A DNA stretch of 64,000 bases from Chloroflexota bacterium (lineage in GTDB: Bacteria > Chloroflexota > Anaerolineae > CG2-30-64-16): assembly GCA_026389845.1 (NCBI GenBank), contig JAPLHB010000130.1, positions 1-64,000 on the forward strand, written 5' to 3'. The notes under the pieces are model-generated. The model did no database searches. It had not been told where the DNA came from and was given only the letters and a program-made list of their open reading frames with translations. The stretch's first letter is position 1, and every line of letters starts with the position of its first letter. Positions 18,101-25,955 of the stretch are shown here, piece by piece. Both the position numbers and the translations under genes were made by a program.

Positions 18101-18462
18101 TCCGGTTCGGCGGCCGTGGCTGTGCCGTGGTTATCCAGCAGGACGACGCCGGCATCGAACACCACCAGGCGGTTGCTGGCCGCCTTGAGCGCCGCGCGTT
18201 GGGTCGCCGGAACGCCGCCATAGACATCGGGCAGCCGCGCCAGGGCCTCCAGCACGCCGGTGTATTCATCCAGCTCTCGCGCCAACTGACTGGCCGACAG
18301 CCGCGCGACCTCCTGGTTTTTCTGGATCACCAGGTCGCCGGTCACGCGGTTGTAAGCATAGAAACCGACCAACGCCACCGCGCCCAGGATGATCGCCGCG
18401 GGCACAAACGACCAGGCGATGATCTTGGTGCGCAGGCTGTTCCAACGGATACCGAAAAACAT
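15082..18462 (-). CDS. Sensor histidine kinase: Cache, HAMP, PAS, two GAF, HisKA_3
   Basis: About 1126 residues. Order: membrane helix (AWSFVPAAIILGAVALVGF), extracytoplasmic Cache-like domain (about 40-280), second helix, HAMP, PAS/PAC (about 375-500), two GAF domains (about 515-880), HisKA_3 dimerisation helix with the phospho-accepting His in RLARDLHDSVTQLLYSV, and HATPase (DDGVGFD, GQGLRGLRERA). The HisKA_3 type matches the LuxR-type regulator downstream. The final 49 residues come from the repeat array and a shifted reading of the next ORF, so the native stop near 15234 has been lost. The ATG at 18462 lies 11 bp after the solute-binding gene, suggesting co-transcription and ligand relay. 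Confidence 0.9.
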   Translation of the reverse strand: MFFGIRWNSLRTKIIAWSFVPAAIILGAVALVGFYAYNRVTGDLVIQKNQEVARLSASQLARELDEYTGVLEALARLPDVYGGVPATQRAALKAASNRLVVFDAGVVLLDNHGTATAAEPERPDILGQDWSARPYFRQMARTPGSLFSDVVGDGPGGAAVIVVAVPMMGSQGEFRGLAAGMFRVGVTTVSAFYGSIVKLRLGGGETAYLVDHNGQVIYHADADRIGEDFSGLDAVREVTNGRTGALRTRDVAGRDIVASYAPAPGTPWGLVTEVEWGKLLAGSEAYRRFLFLLLALGVLIPAAVVAVASRRITQPITDLIGAAQEVAGGKFGQTLQATTGDELEELIRQFNRMSAQLSRSYTELQAREERLALVLQGTNDGIWDWDIRTGDTYFSPRWKSMLGYEDHEIANRFEVWQQLTHPDDVPHTLDTVQAYLRGRTPIYQLEHRLRHKDGSYRWILARGIVLRDAAGQPYRMAGSHTDITERKQADEALQRRLNFEQLITGISTDFINLAPDAIGAGIHRALQAIGEFAGVDRSYVFLFSEDGATLRDTHEWCADGIRPCASALKDVAVGALPWLMERLRRFEAVHVPRVASLPPEAAVEQRQFQTAGICSLVNVPMTYRGALVGFVGFDAVRAEMAWPEDDIALLRIVGEIFANALEHQRAQAALQMAYQTLERRVEERTAQLTTLNAMAERRRAVAEGLRGILTVLNSRQSLDETLDYIANQSCRLLGSDAASIFRLQDLEGVLAIQASCGLDPDYVAALRIPAGLCAAGQALATRQPVAVPDTRSSQIIYDQGGRLPTEAECGQLQRLVESFRAVLTVPLVVKDAGYGAIAFYYREPRVFSEEETQLALGIGNQAALAIESARLREQAEATAALAERSRLARDLHDSVTQLLYSVTLYAEAAARLLTTGETTRAAEHLRSLRDTSQDALREMRLLIFELRPPALEKTGLAEVLRARLKAVEGRGGMVADLRVEGTENLPLAVQQELYQIAQEALNNVLRHAHAQHVSVSLAFGADFARLEVADDGVGFDPVSAAEAGGQGLRGLRERAQRLGAKLEVASEAGKGTRVRVAWGNCEELGGTLRNCEGTWGNLGNIGGARCRGSIRVGRRRRFRSCTVTRS
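15158..15233. repeat. Second GGGAACT-type repeat array
   Basis: Units such as AGTTCCCCCA and AGTTCCTCGC, matching those at 14546-14684. The array begins right after the last kinase codons that make sense (VRVAW) and replaces the kinase's own 3' end. With the first array it brackets the four-helix-bundle ORF. Confidence 0.88.
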
Positions 18463-18473
18463 GACGCTCTTGC

Positions 18474-19886
18474 CTATACCTGGCACGCCAGGCACGCGCC
18501 GCCCATCTTGTCGCCCCGCTGGGCTTCTTCGATCTGCCGGCTCACCGCCTTCATCTTCTCCACCGGCGCCTGACCCAGGGTGAGGATCTCCTGCCAGGCT
18601 GCGTTGGCAAGGCGGGCGGCGTCAGACATGTTGGGGAAGGTCTCGGCGACGACCGAGTAGCCCCTCAGGTGGCCGTCGGCGAAGGCGGCGATATCCACGT
18701 CCCGCGCCTTCTCCGGGTATTCGGCGCGGATGTAGCTCACCCAATCATCCACGATGGATGCCCGCGCGGGTTGCAGGAAGTGGGCACGCGCCATAGCCCG
18801 GCCGTAATCCTGGCTGATGAGGAACTTAAGCAGCTCCCAGGCGGCTTCGGGGTGCTTCGTGCCCGCAAAGATGCCGAAGCCGTCGGTGGTCGCCAGGGTG
18901 GCGCGGCGTGCGGGGCCGGCGGGGAACGACGCGACGCCGAACCGAAAGCTCGCGCTGGCGAGGATGTCCTTCAGCGCCCACGAGCCATCTTCGACCATCG
19001 CCAACTGCCCGGCGACGAACGCCTGGCGCGTGCCGATGTTCTGGATATCCAGCGCGGTCGGCATGACCTTGTCGTCCCACATCCGGGCGCGCAGCCATTC
19101 CAGGGCCTCCAAGGCCGGCGGCTCACCCATCAGACAGCGGGTTGGATCGGCCAGATCGGCAAAACGGCCGCCCCAGGCGTTGACGTGGACCTGGATGCGC
19201 TCCCAGCCGACGTCAATCATGCTGCCCCACAGATCAGTTTTGCCGTCGCCGTCCTGATCACGGGTCAGCCGCTTCATGGCGGCCAGGTAGGCGTCGTGAT
19301 CCCAGGAGGCGTCCGGGTAGGACACGCCGTAACGGTCGAAGATATCCTTGTTGTAGTAGAGCGCCAACGCGCCGTGATACTTCGGCAGGCCGTACTGCTT
19401 GCCGTCGGCCGTGAAGAAGGCGTGATATTGCGCTCGATCCCAGTCATCCAAAGTCGCGCGATCCAGATCAGCTTGCACGTAGGGACGCAGGTCAAGGGTG
19501 TAGCCCTTTTGCGCCCAGACCGGAAAGAAAGAGCAGCAGCCCGCGAAAACGTCGGCCATCGTGCCGGCCTGGAAGTCGGCCAACATCTTCTCCTCGAAGT
19601 TCTCCGAGGGCGGGTCAATCGTGTAGAAAACCTGGATGTTGGGATGGGTGGCGTGGAACTGGTCGAGCATCTGCCGAGCCATCGGCGGAAACCAGTCGGT
19701 GCGCCAATCCTGATAGACGAGTTGCGCCTTCTCGCCCTGGCCTTTGCGCTGGGCGGGCTGCGTCGAGGGGATGGACCCACATGCGGCCAGGGTTGCGCCT
19801 GCCGCAGCCGCCCCGGCCAGGTGGAGGAACCGACGACGGGAGAGCGGCGATCCCCCGGCACGTTGAGAGCTGCGGAATAAGTTCAT
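18474..19886 (-). CDS. Sugar-type ABC solute-binding lipoprotein (family 1), Tat signal
   Basis: 470 residues. A twin-arginine signal (LSRRRFLHLAGAA) runs into a lipobox (ATLAACG), so the mature protein is a lipid-anchored binding protein outside the membrane. The body is typical of family 1 sugar-binding proteins (ADGKQYGLPKYHGALALYYN, DGFGIFAGTKHPEAAWELLK). No permease or ATPase gene is adjacent; instead it runs directly into the Cache-type kinase. This arrangement suggests that it presents ligand to the kinase. The ATG at 19886 is chosen because the Tat signal follows it and GAGGG precedes it. Confidence 0.92.
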   Translation of the reverse strand: MNLFRSSQRAGGSPLSRRRFLHLAGAAAAGATLAACGSIPSTQPAQRKGQGEKAQLVYQDWRTDWFPPMARQMLDQFHATHPNIQVFYTIDPPSENFEEKMLADFQAGTMADVFAGCCSFFPVWAQKGYTLDLRPYVQADLDRATLDDWDRAQYHAFFTADGKQYGLPKYHGALALYYNKDIFDRYGVSYPDASWDHDAYLAAMKRLTRDQDGDGKTDLWGSMIDVGWERIQVHVNAWGGRFADLADPTRCLMGEPPALEALEWLRARMWDDKVMPTALDIQNIGTRQAFVAGQLAMVEDGSWALKDILASASFRFGVASFPAGPARRATLATTDGFGIFAGTKHPEAAWELLKFLISQDYGRAMARAHFLQPARASIVDDWVSYIRAEYPEKARDVDIAAFADGHLRGYSVVAETFPNMSDAARLANAAWQEILTLGQAPVEKMKAVSRQIEEAQRGDKMGGACLACQV

Positions 19887-19914
19887 GCACCCTCGCTGCT
19901 GAAGATTGTGAAAT

Positions 19915-19943
19915 AGTATATCACCGGACAGAGGCAGCTTCAA
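19915..19943 (-). promoter_or_regulatory. Probable promoter of the solute-binding/kinase operon
   Basis: On the minus strand TTGAAG, a 17-bp spacer and TATACT, about 30 bp upstream of the solute-binding gene start. Close to the sigma-70 consensus. Confidence 0.6.
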
Positions 19944-19971
19944 ATTTCACCAACTTGACCGACGCGTCCCA

Positions 19972-20099
19972 TCGCTCAAACTCACTACCCGACATAGCGC
20001 CGTAGCATAGGGCCTTGTGCCCGCCGACAACGCTGCCTCAGCCCGTCAGGACGCCCACAAGGGGCTATGCTACGTGTGTCGGGTAATGAGTCGCTCAAA
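19972..20099. mobile_element. MITE-like palindromic element, copy 1, with 9-bp direct flanks
   Basis: The element spans 19981-20090. Its ends CTCACTACCCGACA and TGTCGGGTAATGAG are inverted repeats with one mismatch. Inner arms at 20001-20023 and 20052-20074 share the core GTAGCATAG..CCTTGTG. The 9-bp sequence TCGCTCAAA occurs directly on both sides (19972-19980 and 20091-20099), as a target-site duplication would. There is no coding capacity. The same inner arms recur, in opposite orientation, at 43069-43211. Confidence 0.8.
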
Positions 20100-20110
20100 A
20101 GAGGAATAGT

Positions 20111-21112
20111 TTACTCCTCTGCCAACAAAAACGCGTTATTCAGCACCTTGAAGCTCAGCCGTCCGACGAGGGTCGGCGAGTAGCGTTCCTGCAGCGGACG
20201 AACTACTATGCCCTCTCGCTGGTTGCGCGTCCCCGCGTAGACACCCTGGGCCAACTCCAGCAGCTCCGGCAGCGTTGTGTCGAAGCTCTCCCAGCGACAC
20301 GCCTCGGGCACGACCGGCAGCCCGAGCGTCGCGACAAAGGCCCTGGCCTCCTCGTGGTCGAGATAGCGTCCGCCGGGGATGTGGTAGACGTTGAAGGCAA
20401 AGCCATCCACTCCCCTCAGACCCAGGCGGTTCTTCTGGATGCCCTCGCCGCATGCCTCGAACTGTACCGCGTAACCCTCCGGCACCCGGTCGGCCAAATC
20501 GTACTTGCGCGCAACTTTCCAAAAAGCGTTTTCCGGGGTATCCTTCATCTCCAGGTTGCGCGAGCAGACGCCGAAGTGCCCATCCCAGCGATAGACCGTG
20601 CCGCTGGCGCCGTCGCACTTGATCGTCGCCACCGCGGGCAGACCAACCAGCTCGTCCAACACGCCGGGGTAAGCCTGCACCCGTAGCTCGTCGGTCCTCG
20701 GGATGAAACCCGGAAAGTGGCCGAGCGCGTCTCCGCCGACCGAAACCGGCTCCGGCGGGACGTATTGCTGGACGCCGAGCGCGGTCGTAACGTCGAGACC
20801 GCTGGAGAGCGCCAGCCCTGCCAACTCGGGAAACTTCGCCAGCGGCAACGCCAGGCCCTGCGACAGCACGCCGCGCAGACGAACAGTGCGCACCCGGCCC
20901 TTGTAGGTCGCCATGAACGCAAAGCGCGGCTGCGTAGCGTCCACCAAGCTGTCTACTTCCAGGAAGACGGCGAAGTCGCCGACGCTGAACCCGTCGGCCG
21001 TGGCAACTACGCACTGCCAGCCGATCTCCTCGAAGCGCGCCAGCAAGATACGATCGGCGTTGGGGATCGGCTCCAGTTCTTTGATGACCTGAATCGTCAC
21101 AAGTTTGCGCAT
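20111..21112 (-). CDS. RNA ligase, DRB0094 (DraRnl/Rnl5-like) family
   Basis: 333 residues. The first half resembles the OB-fold leader of the Deinococcus DRB0094 ligase (KELEPIPNADRILLARFEEI; GDFAVFLEVDSLV). The second is a nucleotidyltransferase domain with the adenylated Lys in motif I (ATIKCDGASGTVY), the motif IV region REGIVVRP and motif V LSFKVLNN. The family joins 3'-OH and 5'-phosphate ends, with RNA needed on the 3'-OH side. The ATG at 21112 is chosen because AAAGGA lies eight bases upstream. Transcribed divergently from the SIS/ROK genes with a 60-bp gap. Confidence 0.88.
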   Translation of the reverse strand: MRKLVTIQVIKELEPIPNADRILLARFEEIGWQCVVATADGFSVGDFAVFLEVDSLVDATQPRFAFMATYKGRVRTVRLRGVLSQGLALPLAKFPELAGLALSSGLDVTTALGVQQYVPPEPVSVGGDALGHFPGFIPRTDELRVQAYPGVLDELVGLPAVATIKCDGASGTVYRWDGHFGVCSRNLEMKDTPENAFWKVARKYDLADRVPEGYAVQFEACGEGIQKNRLGLRGVDGFAFNVYHIPGGRYLDHEEARAFVATLGLPVVPEACRWESFDTTLPELLELAQGVYAGTRNQREGIVVRPLQERYSPTLVGRLSFKVLNNAFLLAEE

Positions 21113-21172
21113 GGCTTGGTCCTTTCTCGCAGATGGGCTGCGAACTATCATCGAGTCTAACATAGGAGTCAC

Positions 21173-21751
21173 ATGAACACAAGCACCCCGACACCCGACG
21201 CGACCACGATCGAAACCTACCTGGCGGGCCTGGGCCGCACGCTGACCGCGCTCCCGCGCGAGCCGCTGCTGCAGATCCTGGCAACGCTCCGGCAGGCGCG
21301 CACCGAGGGCCGCCGCGTCTTCATCTTCGGCAACGGCGGCAGCGCGGCCACCGGCTCGCACATGGCGTGCGACTTCGGCAAGAACACGGTGCGCGGCGGT
21401 CGGCCGCGGCTGCGCGTGATCGCGCTGAACGACAACATGCCTACCTTCTCGGCCTACGCCAACGACGAGGGCTATGACCGCGTCTTCGCCGAGCCGTTGG
21501 CTACGTTGGCCGAGGCCGGCGACGTGGCAATCGCCATCAGCGGCAGCGGCAATTCGCCCAACGTCCTTCGAGCGGTCGAAGTCGGCCGCGGCCTGGGGCT
21601 GACGACCATCGGCCTGACCGGCTTCGCGGGCGGTAAGCTGGTGAACCTGGTGGACATCTGCCTGGTCGTGCCGTCGGATAGCATGGAGCAGGTCGAGGAC
21701 GCGCACATGGTCATTGACCACGTGCTGACGGTGGCGCTGAGAGAAAACTGA
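21173..21751 (+). CDS. SIS-domain sugar-phosphate isomerase, GmhA-like
   Basis: 192 residues with one SIS (sugar isomerase) domain: phosphate-binding IFGNGGSAATGSHMACDFG and the second loop AIAISGSGNSPNVLRA. It most resembles phosphoheptose isomerase-type proteins, but substrate cannot be fixed. AGGAGTCAC precedes the ATG. Its stop overlaps the start of the ROK kinase (TGATG at 21749-21753), so the two are translationally coupled. Confidence 0.88.
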   Translation: MNTSTPTPDATTIETYLAGLGRTLTALPREPLLQILATLRQARTEGRRVFIFGNGGSAATGSHMACDFGKNTVRGGRPRLRVIALNDNMPTFSAYANDEGYDRVFAEPLATLAEAGDVAIAISGSGNSPNVLRAVEVGRGLGLTTIGLTGFAGGKLVNLVDICLVVPSDSMEQVEDAHMVIDHVLTVALREN

Positions 21752-22683
21752 TGCCGGCACCACGCTACGTTCTCGCCCTGGACTTCGGCGGCACGAAGCT
21801 GGCCGCGGCAGTGGTGAACGTTGCCACCGGCGACGTGCTCTCCCCCGTGCGGACGGCCACGCCGGCCGCGGCCGGCGCGGCGGCCTGTCTGGACGCGATG
21901 GCCGCAGCCGCCCGCGAGTCGCTCCGTCGTCAGCCGGCCGCCGCGGTCGCAGGAATCGGCATCAGCTTCGGCGGCCCGGTCAGCCGCGACCGGCGCACGG
22001 TGCTGCGCTCGATGCACGTGGCTGCGTGGGATGGCTTTGACCTGCCCGCCCGGCTCTCGGCTACGTTCGGCCTGCCCGCGTTCATGGACAATGATGGCAA
22101 CGCCGCCGCGCTGGGCGAGTGGCGCTTCGGGGCCGGCCGGGGCGCGCGGGACATGCTCTATGTACAGGTGAGCACCGGCGTCGGCGCGGGCATCATCGCG
22201 GATGGACGGGTCTACCGCGGCGGAGGGCTGGCGGCCGAGTTCGGCCACCTCACCGTGCTGCCTGACGGCCCGGAGTGTACATGCGGAAAGCGCGGCTGCG
22301 TGGAGAGCCTGGCCTCGGGCTGGGCCATCGCGCGCGACGGCCGCGCGGCGTTCGGGGACGCGGCGGCAATGGACGCCGAACAGGTCGTAGCCGCGGCGGC
22401 CGCCGGCGATGGCCGCGGGCAGGCGATCCTCGACCGAGCCTTCACGCATCTGGCGCTGGGCATCGCCAACGCCATCATCCTGCTCGATCCCGAGGTGGTG
22501 GTGCTCGGCGGCGGGCTGGCGCGGGCCGAAGCCGCGCTGCGGCGGGAGATCGAGCCGGCCCTGGCCCGCTTTCTGCCACCCATCTTCAAGGATCGCGCCC
22601 GGCTGGCGTTCTCCCGTCTGGGCGGCGCGGAGACGTTGGTGGGGGCGGCGTTGTTGGTGGAGGAACCGATCTTGTCATTCTGA
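21751..22683 (+). CDS. ROK-family sugar kinase (with zinc motif)
   Basis: 310 residues. ATP-binding DFGGTKLAAAVV at the N terminus, catalytic Asp in FMDNDGNAAALGEW, and the ROK zinc motif CTCGKRGCVESLAS. It likely phosphorylates a hexose or N-acylhexosamine that its SIS partner isomerises. The last codons and the stop (ILSF then TGA) lie inside a repeat element that begins at 22673, so the original C terminus has been replaced or trimmed. Confidence 0.9.
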   Translation: MPAPRYVLALDFGGTKLAAAVVNVATGDVLSPVRTATPAAAGAAACLDAMAAAARESLRRQPAAAVAGIGISFGGPVSRDRRTVLRSMHVAAWDGFDLPARLSATFGLPAFMDNDGNAAALGEWRFGAGRGARDMLYVQVSTGVGAGIIADGRVYRGGGLAAEFGHLTVLPDGPECTCGKRGCVESLASGWAIARDGRAAFGDAAAMDAEQVVAAAAAGDGRGQAILDRAFTHLALGIANAIILLDPEVVVLGGGLARAEAALRREIEPALARFLPPIFKDRARLAFSRLGGAETLVGAALLVEEPILSF

Positions 22684-22986
22684 GCGGGCTTGCCCCGGAC
22701 CTCGCGTTACGGCGTGAAACCAGCGAAGAATCTCCTTACATGCCGCGTTGAGACTCTTCGCTGGTGGCACGCCGCGGCCTACTGCTCGCTGTTAACCCGC
22801 TCAGAGTGACATGATGAGACTCTTCGCTGGTGGCACGCCGCGGCCTACTGCTCGCCGTTAACCCGCTCAGAGTGACATGATGAGACTCTTCGCTGGTGGC
22901 ACGCTGCGGCCTACTGCTCGCTGTTAACCCGCTCAGAGTGACATGATGAGACTCTTCGCTGGTGGCACGCCGCGGCCTACTGCTCA
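22673..22986. repeat. TGTCATTCTGAGCGGG repeat element, copy A, with 66-bp tandem amplification
   Basis: A full element at 22673-22811 starts TGTCATTCTGAGCGGG and ends CCCGCTCAGAGTGACA, with an inner inverted pair CAGCGAAGAATCTC / GAGACTCTTCGCTG. Its right half is then repeated with a 66-bp period from 22750, giving 3.6 copies up to 22986. Other copies lie at 55015 and 60761. Confidence 0.9.
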
Positions 22987-23001
22987 CAAAGGGATCAAGT
23001 A

Positions 23002-23634
23002 ATGGAAACCCTTGAAACACTAATCGCCCGTTACCCCGACCTGGCGCCCTGCCGGCCCCAGATCGCGAGCGCCTTCGAGCTTCTAGTAGCCAGCTTCCAG
23101 GGCGGCGGCAAGCTGCTGGTGTGCGGCAACGGCGGCAGCGCGGCCGACAGCGAACACATCGTCGGCGAACTGATGAAGGGCTTCATGCTCCGCCGGCCCG
23201 TGTCCGCCGACGTGCGCGCCAGGCTCGTCGCCGCTAACCCCGCCGACGGCGCCTACCTGGCCGATCACCTCCAGGGCGCGCTCCCGGCCATCTCCCTGGT
23301 CAGCCAGACTTCGTTGATCTCGGCCTTCGCCAATGACGTCGCCGCGGATATGGCCTACGCTCAGCAGGTCTTCGGTTACGGTCGGCCCGGCGATGTCGTA
23401 TGGGGCATCAGCACTTCCGGCAACGCCAGGAATGTGATCCACGCGCTGCAAGTGGGCCGCACGTTGGGACTGCGCACCGTGGGCCTGACCGGTCGCAGCG
23501 GCGGCGCGATGCTGCCTTGTTGCGACGTGGCGATTCGCGTGCCTTCGGATTGCACCCCCGACATCCAGGAGCGCCACCTGGCGATCTACCATGCCGTATG
23601 TACGATGGTGGAGCAGGAGTTCTTTACCCAATGA
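23002..23634 (+). CDS. Phosphoheptose isomerase-like SIS protein
   Basis: 210 residues. It has the GmhA-like loop LLVCGNGGSAADSEHIVGEL followed by MKGFMLRRP, and the second SIS loop VWGISTSGNARNVIHAL. It would interconvert sedoheptulose-type or similar sugar phosphates. It is closer to true GmhA than the SIS protein at 21173. AAAGGGATC lies just upstream of the ATG, directly after the 66-bp repeats. Four-base ATGA overlap with the following ROK gene. Confidence 0.88.
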   Translation: METLETLIARYPDLAPCRPQIASAFELLVASFQGGGKLLVCGNGGSAADSEHIVGELMKGFMLRRPVSADVRARLVAANPADGAYLADHLQGALPAISLVSQTSLISAFANDVAADMAYAQQVFGYGRPGDVVWGISTSGNARNVIHALQVGRTLGLRTVGLTGRSGGAMLPCCDVAIRVPSDCTPDIQERHLAIYHAVCTMVEQEFFTQ

Positions 23635-24599
23635 CTACTTTAGCCGGTGTTGACATCGGCGGCACGAAGAGCGCGGTGTGCCTGGGGCGGCTGGAAGGGG
23701 ACGGCGTGCGGGTGATCGCCAAGCGGCGCTTCGCCACCCGGCCCACGCCTGCTGCGACGATGGCCGAGATCGTCGCAGCCCTGGCCGCCCTGATCACCGA
23801 GCATCCCGCGGAGCGGCCGGCCGCGATCGGCGTCAGTTGCGGCGGGCCGCTCGACAGCCGCGCAGGGCTGATCCTCTCGCCGCCGAACCTGCCCAATTGG
23901 GATCGCACCGACGTGGTGACGCCGCTGCGCGAGCGGTTCGCCGCGGCCGTGGCGCTCCAGAACGACGCCAACGCCTGCGCCCTGGCCGAGTGGCGATGGG
24001 GCGCGGGCCGCGGCTGCCGCAACATGGTCTTCCTCACCTTCGGCACCGGCATGGGCGCGGGGCTGATCCTCGACGGCCGGCTCTACTCCGGCACGAACGA
24101 CATGGCGGGCGAGGTGGGGCACGTGCGGCTGGAGCACGACGGCCCGGTGGGCTACGGTAAGGCCGGCTCGTTCGAGGGCTTCTGCAGCGGCGGCGGGATC
24201 GCGCAGCTTGGCTGCCGTCTGGCCGCGGAGCGATTGGCCGCGGGCCAGCCTCCCGCCTTCTGCCCCACGGCCGCCGATCTGCCGGGGGTGACGGCGGAGG
24301 CGGTCGGCCTGGCCGCGCAAGCCGGCGATCCGCTGGCGCGGGAGCTGTTCGAGATCGTTGGCCGTCAGCTCGGCCGCGGGCTGGCGCTCCTGGTGGACAT
24401 CCTCAACCCCGAACGCATCGTCATCGGCAGCATCTACGGCCGCCAGCGGTCGCTGCTGGAGCCGGTCACGCTCCGCACGCTGCAAGAGGAAGCGCTGCCC
24501 ATCGCCCTGGCCGTCTGCCAGATCGTGCCCGCGGGGCTGGGGGAAAGCGTGGGGGATCTGGCGAGTTTGTCGGTGGCGATGGAAGTCCTCTCAAACTGA
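23631..24599 (+). CDS. ROK-family sugar kinase lacking the usual zinc cysteines
   Basis: 322 residues from ATG at 23631, which overlaps the preceding stop (ATGA). ATP loop GVDIGGTKSAVCLGRL and catalytic Asp in LQNDANACALAEWRWG are present. Where ROK kinases normally have a Cys-rich zinc loop, this one reads GYGKAGSFEGFCSGGG, so the metal site is missing or altered. It pairs with the SIS gene upstream and mirrors the first SIS/ROK pair. A hairpin with a T tract follows at 24680. Confidence 0.88.
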   Translation: MTTLAGVDIGGTKSAVCLGRLEGDGVRVIAKRRFATRPTPAATMAEIVAALAALITEHPAERPAAIGVSCGGPLDSRAGLILSPPNLPNWDRTDVVTPLRERFAAAVALQNDANACALAEWRWGAGRGCRNMVFLTFGTGMGAGLILDGRLYSGTNDMAGEVGHVRLEHDGPVGYGKAGSFEGFCSGGGIAQLGCRLAAERLAAGQPPAFCPTAADLPGVTAEAVGLAAQAGDPLARELFEIVGRQLGRGLALLVDILNPERIVIGSIYGRQRSLLEPVTLRTLQEEALPIALAVCQIVPAGLGESVGDLASLSVAMEVLSN

Positions 24600-24679
24600 C
24601 AGGAGTTGCGCAGTTGCCCAGAGACCGGTGGTTGGAAACCCACCGGCTGAATCTGAAAAGGCCCCGCAGGGCCTGCGGT

Positions 24680-24700
24680 AAGTGGCTGAGGCCACTTTTC
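24680..24700 (+). terminator. Hairpin terminator after the second SIS/ROK pair
   Basis: AAGTGGC, loop TGAG, GCCACTT, then TTT. A further hairpin, CCGGTGG / CCACCGG at about 24624-24645, precedes it. Confidence 0.6.
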
Positions 24701-24754
24701 AGCTTCAGACAGGCGGTTTTCAACCCCTGGGTCTGTTTGACTGCGTAAGCCCTG

Positions 24755-25924
24755 TCAAAATGACAGACGTTCCGTTGCTGGCGCGGCCGGCGTGCGGATG
24801 AGCTGCGTCAAGGCCAGCGCGATCAGCACGATGACGACGCCCACCAGGAAGGGTGCGCGGGGGCCGAAGAGCTCCCAGGCCGCGCCGCCGAGGATCGGGA
24901 TCAGGATCGCCGCGATGTGGTTGATGGCCTGCTCGGCCGAGAGGTTGCTGGTGATCTCCTCCGGCGTCGCCGCGATCTTCTGGAAATAGGTCGTCAACGC
25001 CAGGTTGAAGCCGAAGAGGACGTTATCGAGCACGAAGAGCAGGAACAAAACCGGCAGATAGGCGATGAAAGCATAGCCCAGGAAGATGAAGGCCAGCGAG
25101 GCGAACGCGATGCTCAACGCCACCCGTTCGCCCAGCCGGCCCACCAGTTGCCCGGCCAATCGTAGGGTGAAGATGTTGATCACGCTGTTGACCAGGTAGA
25201 GCAGCGCGGTGGTCTGGATGCTGATGCCGTACACGCGCACCAGCAGGAAGATGGCGAAGGTCGTGAAAATGTGCCGGCGGCTGCCCAACAGGAACGAGAG
25301 AGTGTAGTAGAGCCAGTAGCGCCGGCGCAGGATCAGCTTGCGGCCGGGCGGCAGACCGTCCCCCACGTTGCCCAACGGGATCAGCAGCAGGCCCCCGATC
25401 ACCGCCAGCACGCCGACGCCGATGAAGAGCGTCCGGTAGCCCAGCCGGCTCGCCAGCAGGAAGACGCCCGCGGTTCCCACCACCGACGCGATCGAAGACA
25501 GGCTGCCCAATTGGCCGAGCGTTTTGGGAGTCTCCCCGGTCTTCACCGCCATCAAGACCACCGAGTTGCTGCTGGGCATAAAGAAATGGAAGCCGAGGCT
25601 CATCACCACGGTGGCGATCAGCAGCGCGGGCACGCTGTTCGCCTGCCCCGTGAAGATCATCCCCACGCCCAACAAAATCACGCTCGCCGCCATGATGCGG
25701 ATTTCGGACAGGTAGAGCGCCAGCACGCCGATCAACAGTCCCAGCAGACCGGGCACCTCGCGGAGCGCCTGGATCAGCCCGATGCTCGCCGGGCCGACGC
25801 CGACCGTCTCGACGGCGTAGTTGTTGAACATCGTCTGCCAGACCTGGAAGCCGAAGTACATCAGAAAATTCGAGGCGATCAGGTAGATCACGATGCGCCG
25901 ATGGTTCTGCAGCATATCATTCAT
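24755..25924 (-). CDS. Major facilitator superfamily transporter
   Basis: 389 residues with twelve likely membrane helices. Recognisable stretches are FLMYFGFQVWQTMFNNYAVE in helix 1 and the long loop between the halves near GDGLPPGRKLILRRRYW. Substrate is not evident. ATG at 25924 is chosen because AGGA lies seven bases upstream; the frame remains open upstream over the ABC permease gene, but that is a shadow. The nearby SIS/ROK genes hint at a sugar or sugar-like substrate, which is only inference. Confidence 0.85.
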   Translation of the reverse strand: MNDMLQNHRRIVIYLIASNFLMYFGFQVWQTMFNNYAVETVGVGPASIGLIQALREVPGLLGLLIGVLALYLSEIRIMAASVILLGVGMIFTGQANSVPALLIATVVMSLGFHFFMPSSNSVVLMAVKTGETPKTLGQLGSLSSIASVVGTAGVFLLASRLGYRTLFIGVGVLAVIGGLLLIPLGNVGDGLPPGRKLILRRRYWLYYTLSFLLGSRRHIFTTFAIFLLVRVYGISIQTTALLYLVNSVINIFTLRLAGQLVGRLGERVALSIAFASLAFIFLGYAFIAYLPVLFLLFVLDNVLFGFNLALTTYFQKIAATPEEITSNLSAEQAINHIAAILIPILGGAAWELFGPRAPFLVGVVIVLIALALTQLIRTPAAPATERLSF

Positions 25925-25955
25925 AAGAATTCCTGGTGCAATAGAGCAGGGGGCG

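Noticed and set aside
22750-22986. Tandem 66-bp repeats as a possible CRISPR array
   Set aside because: The whole period is repeated with only scattered base changes; there are no unique spacers and no cas genes.
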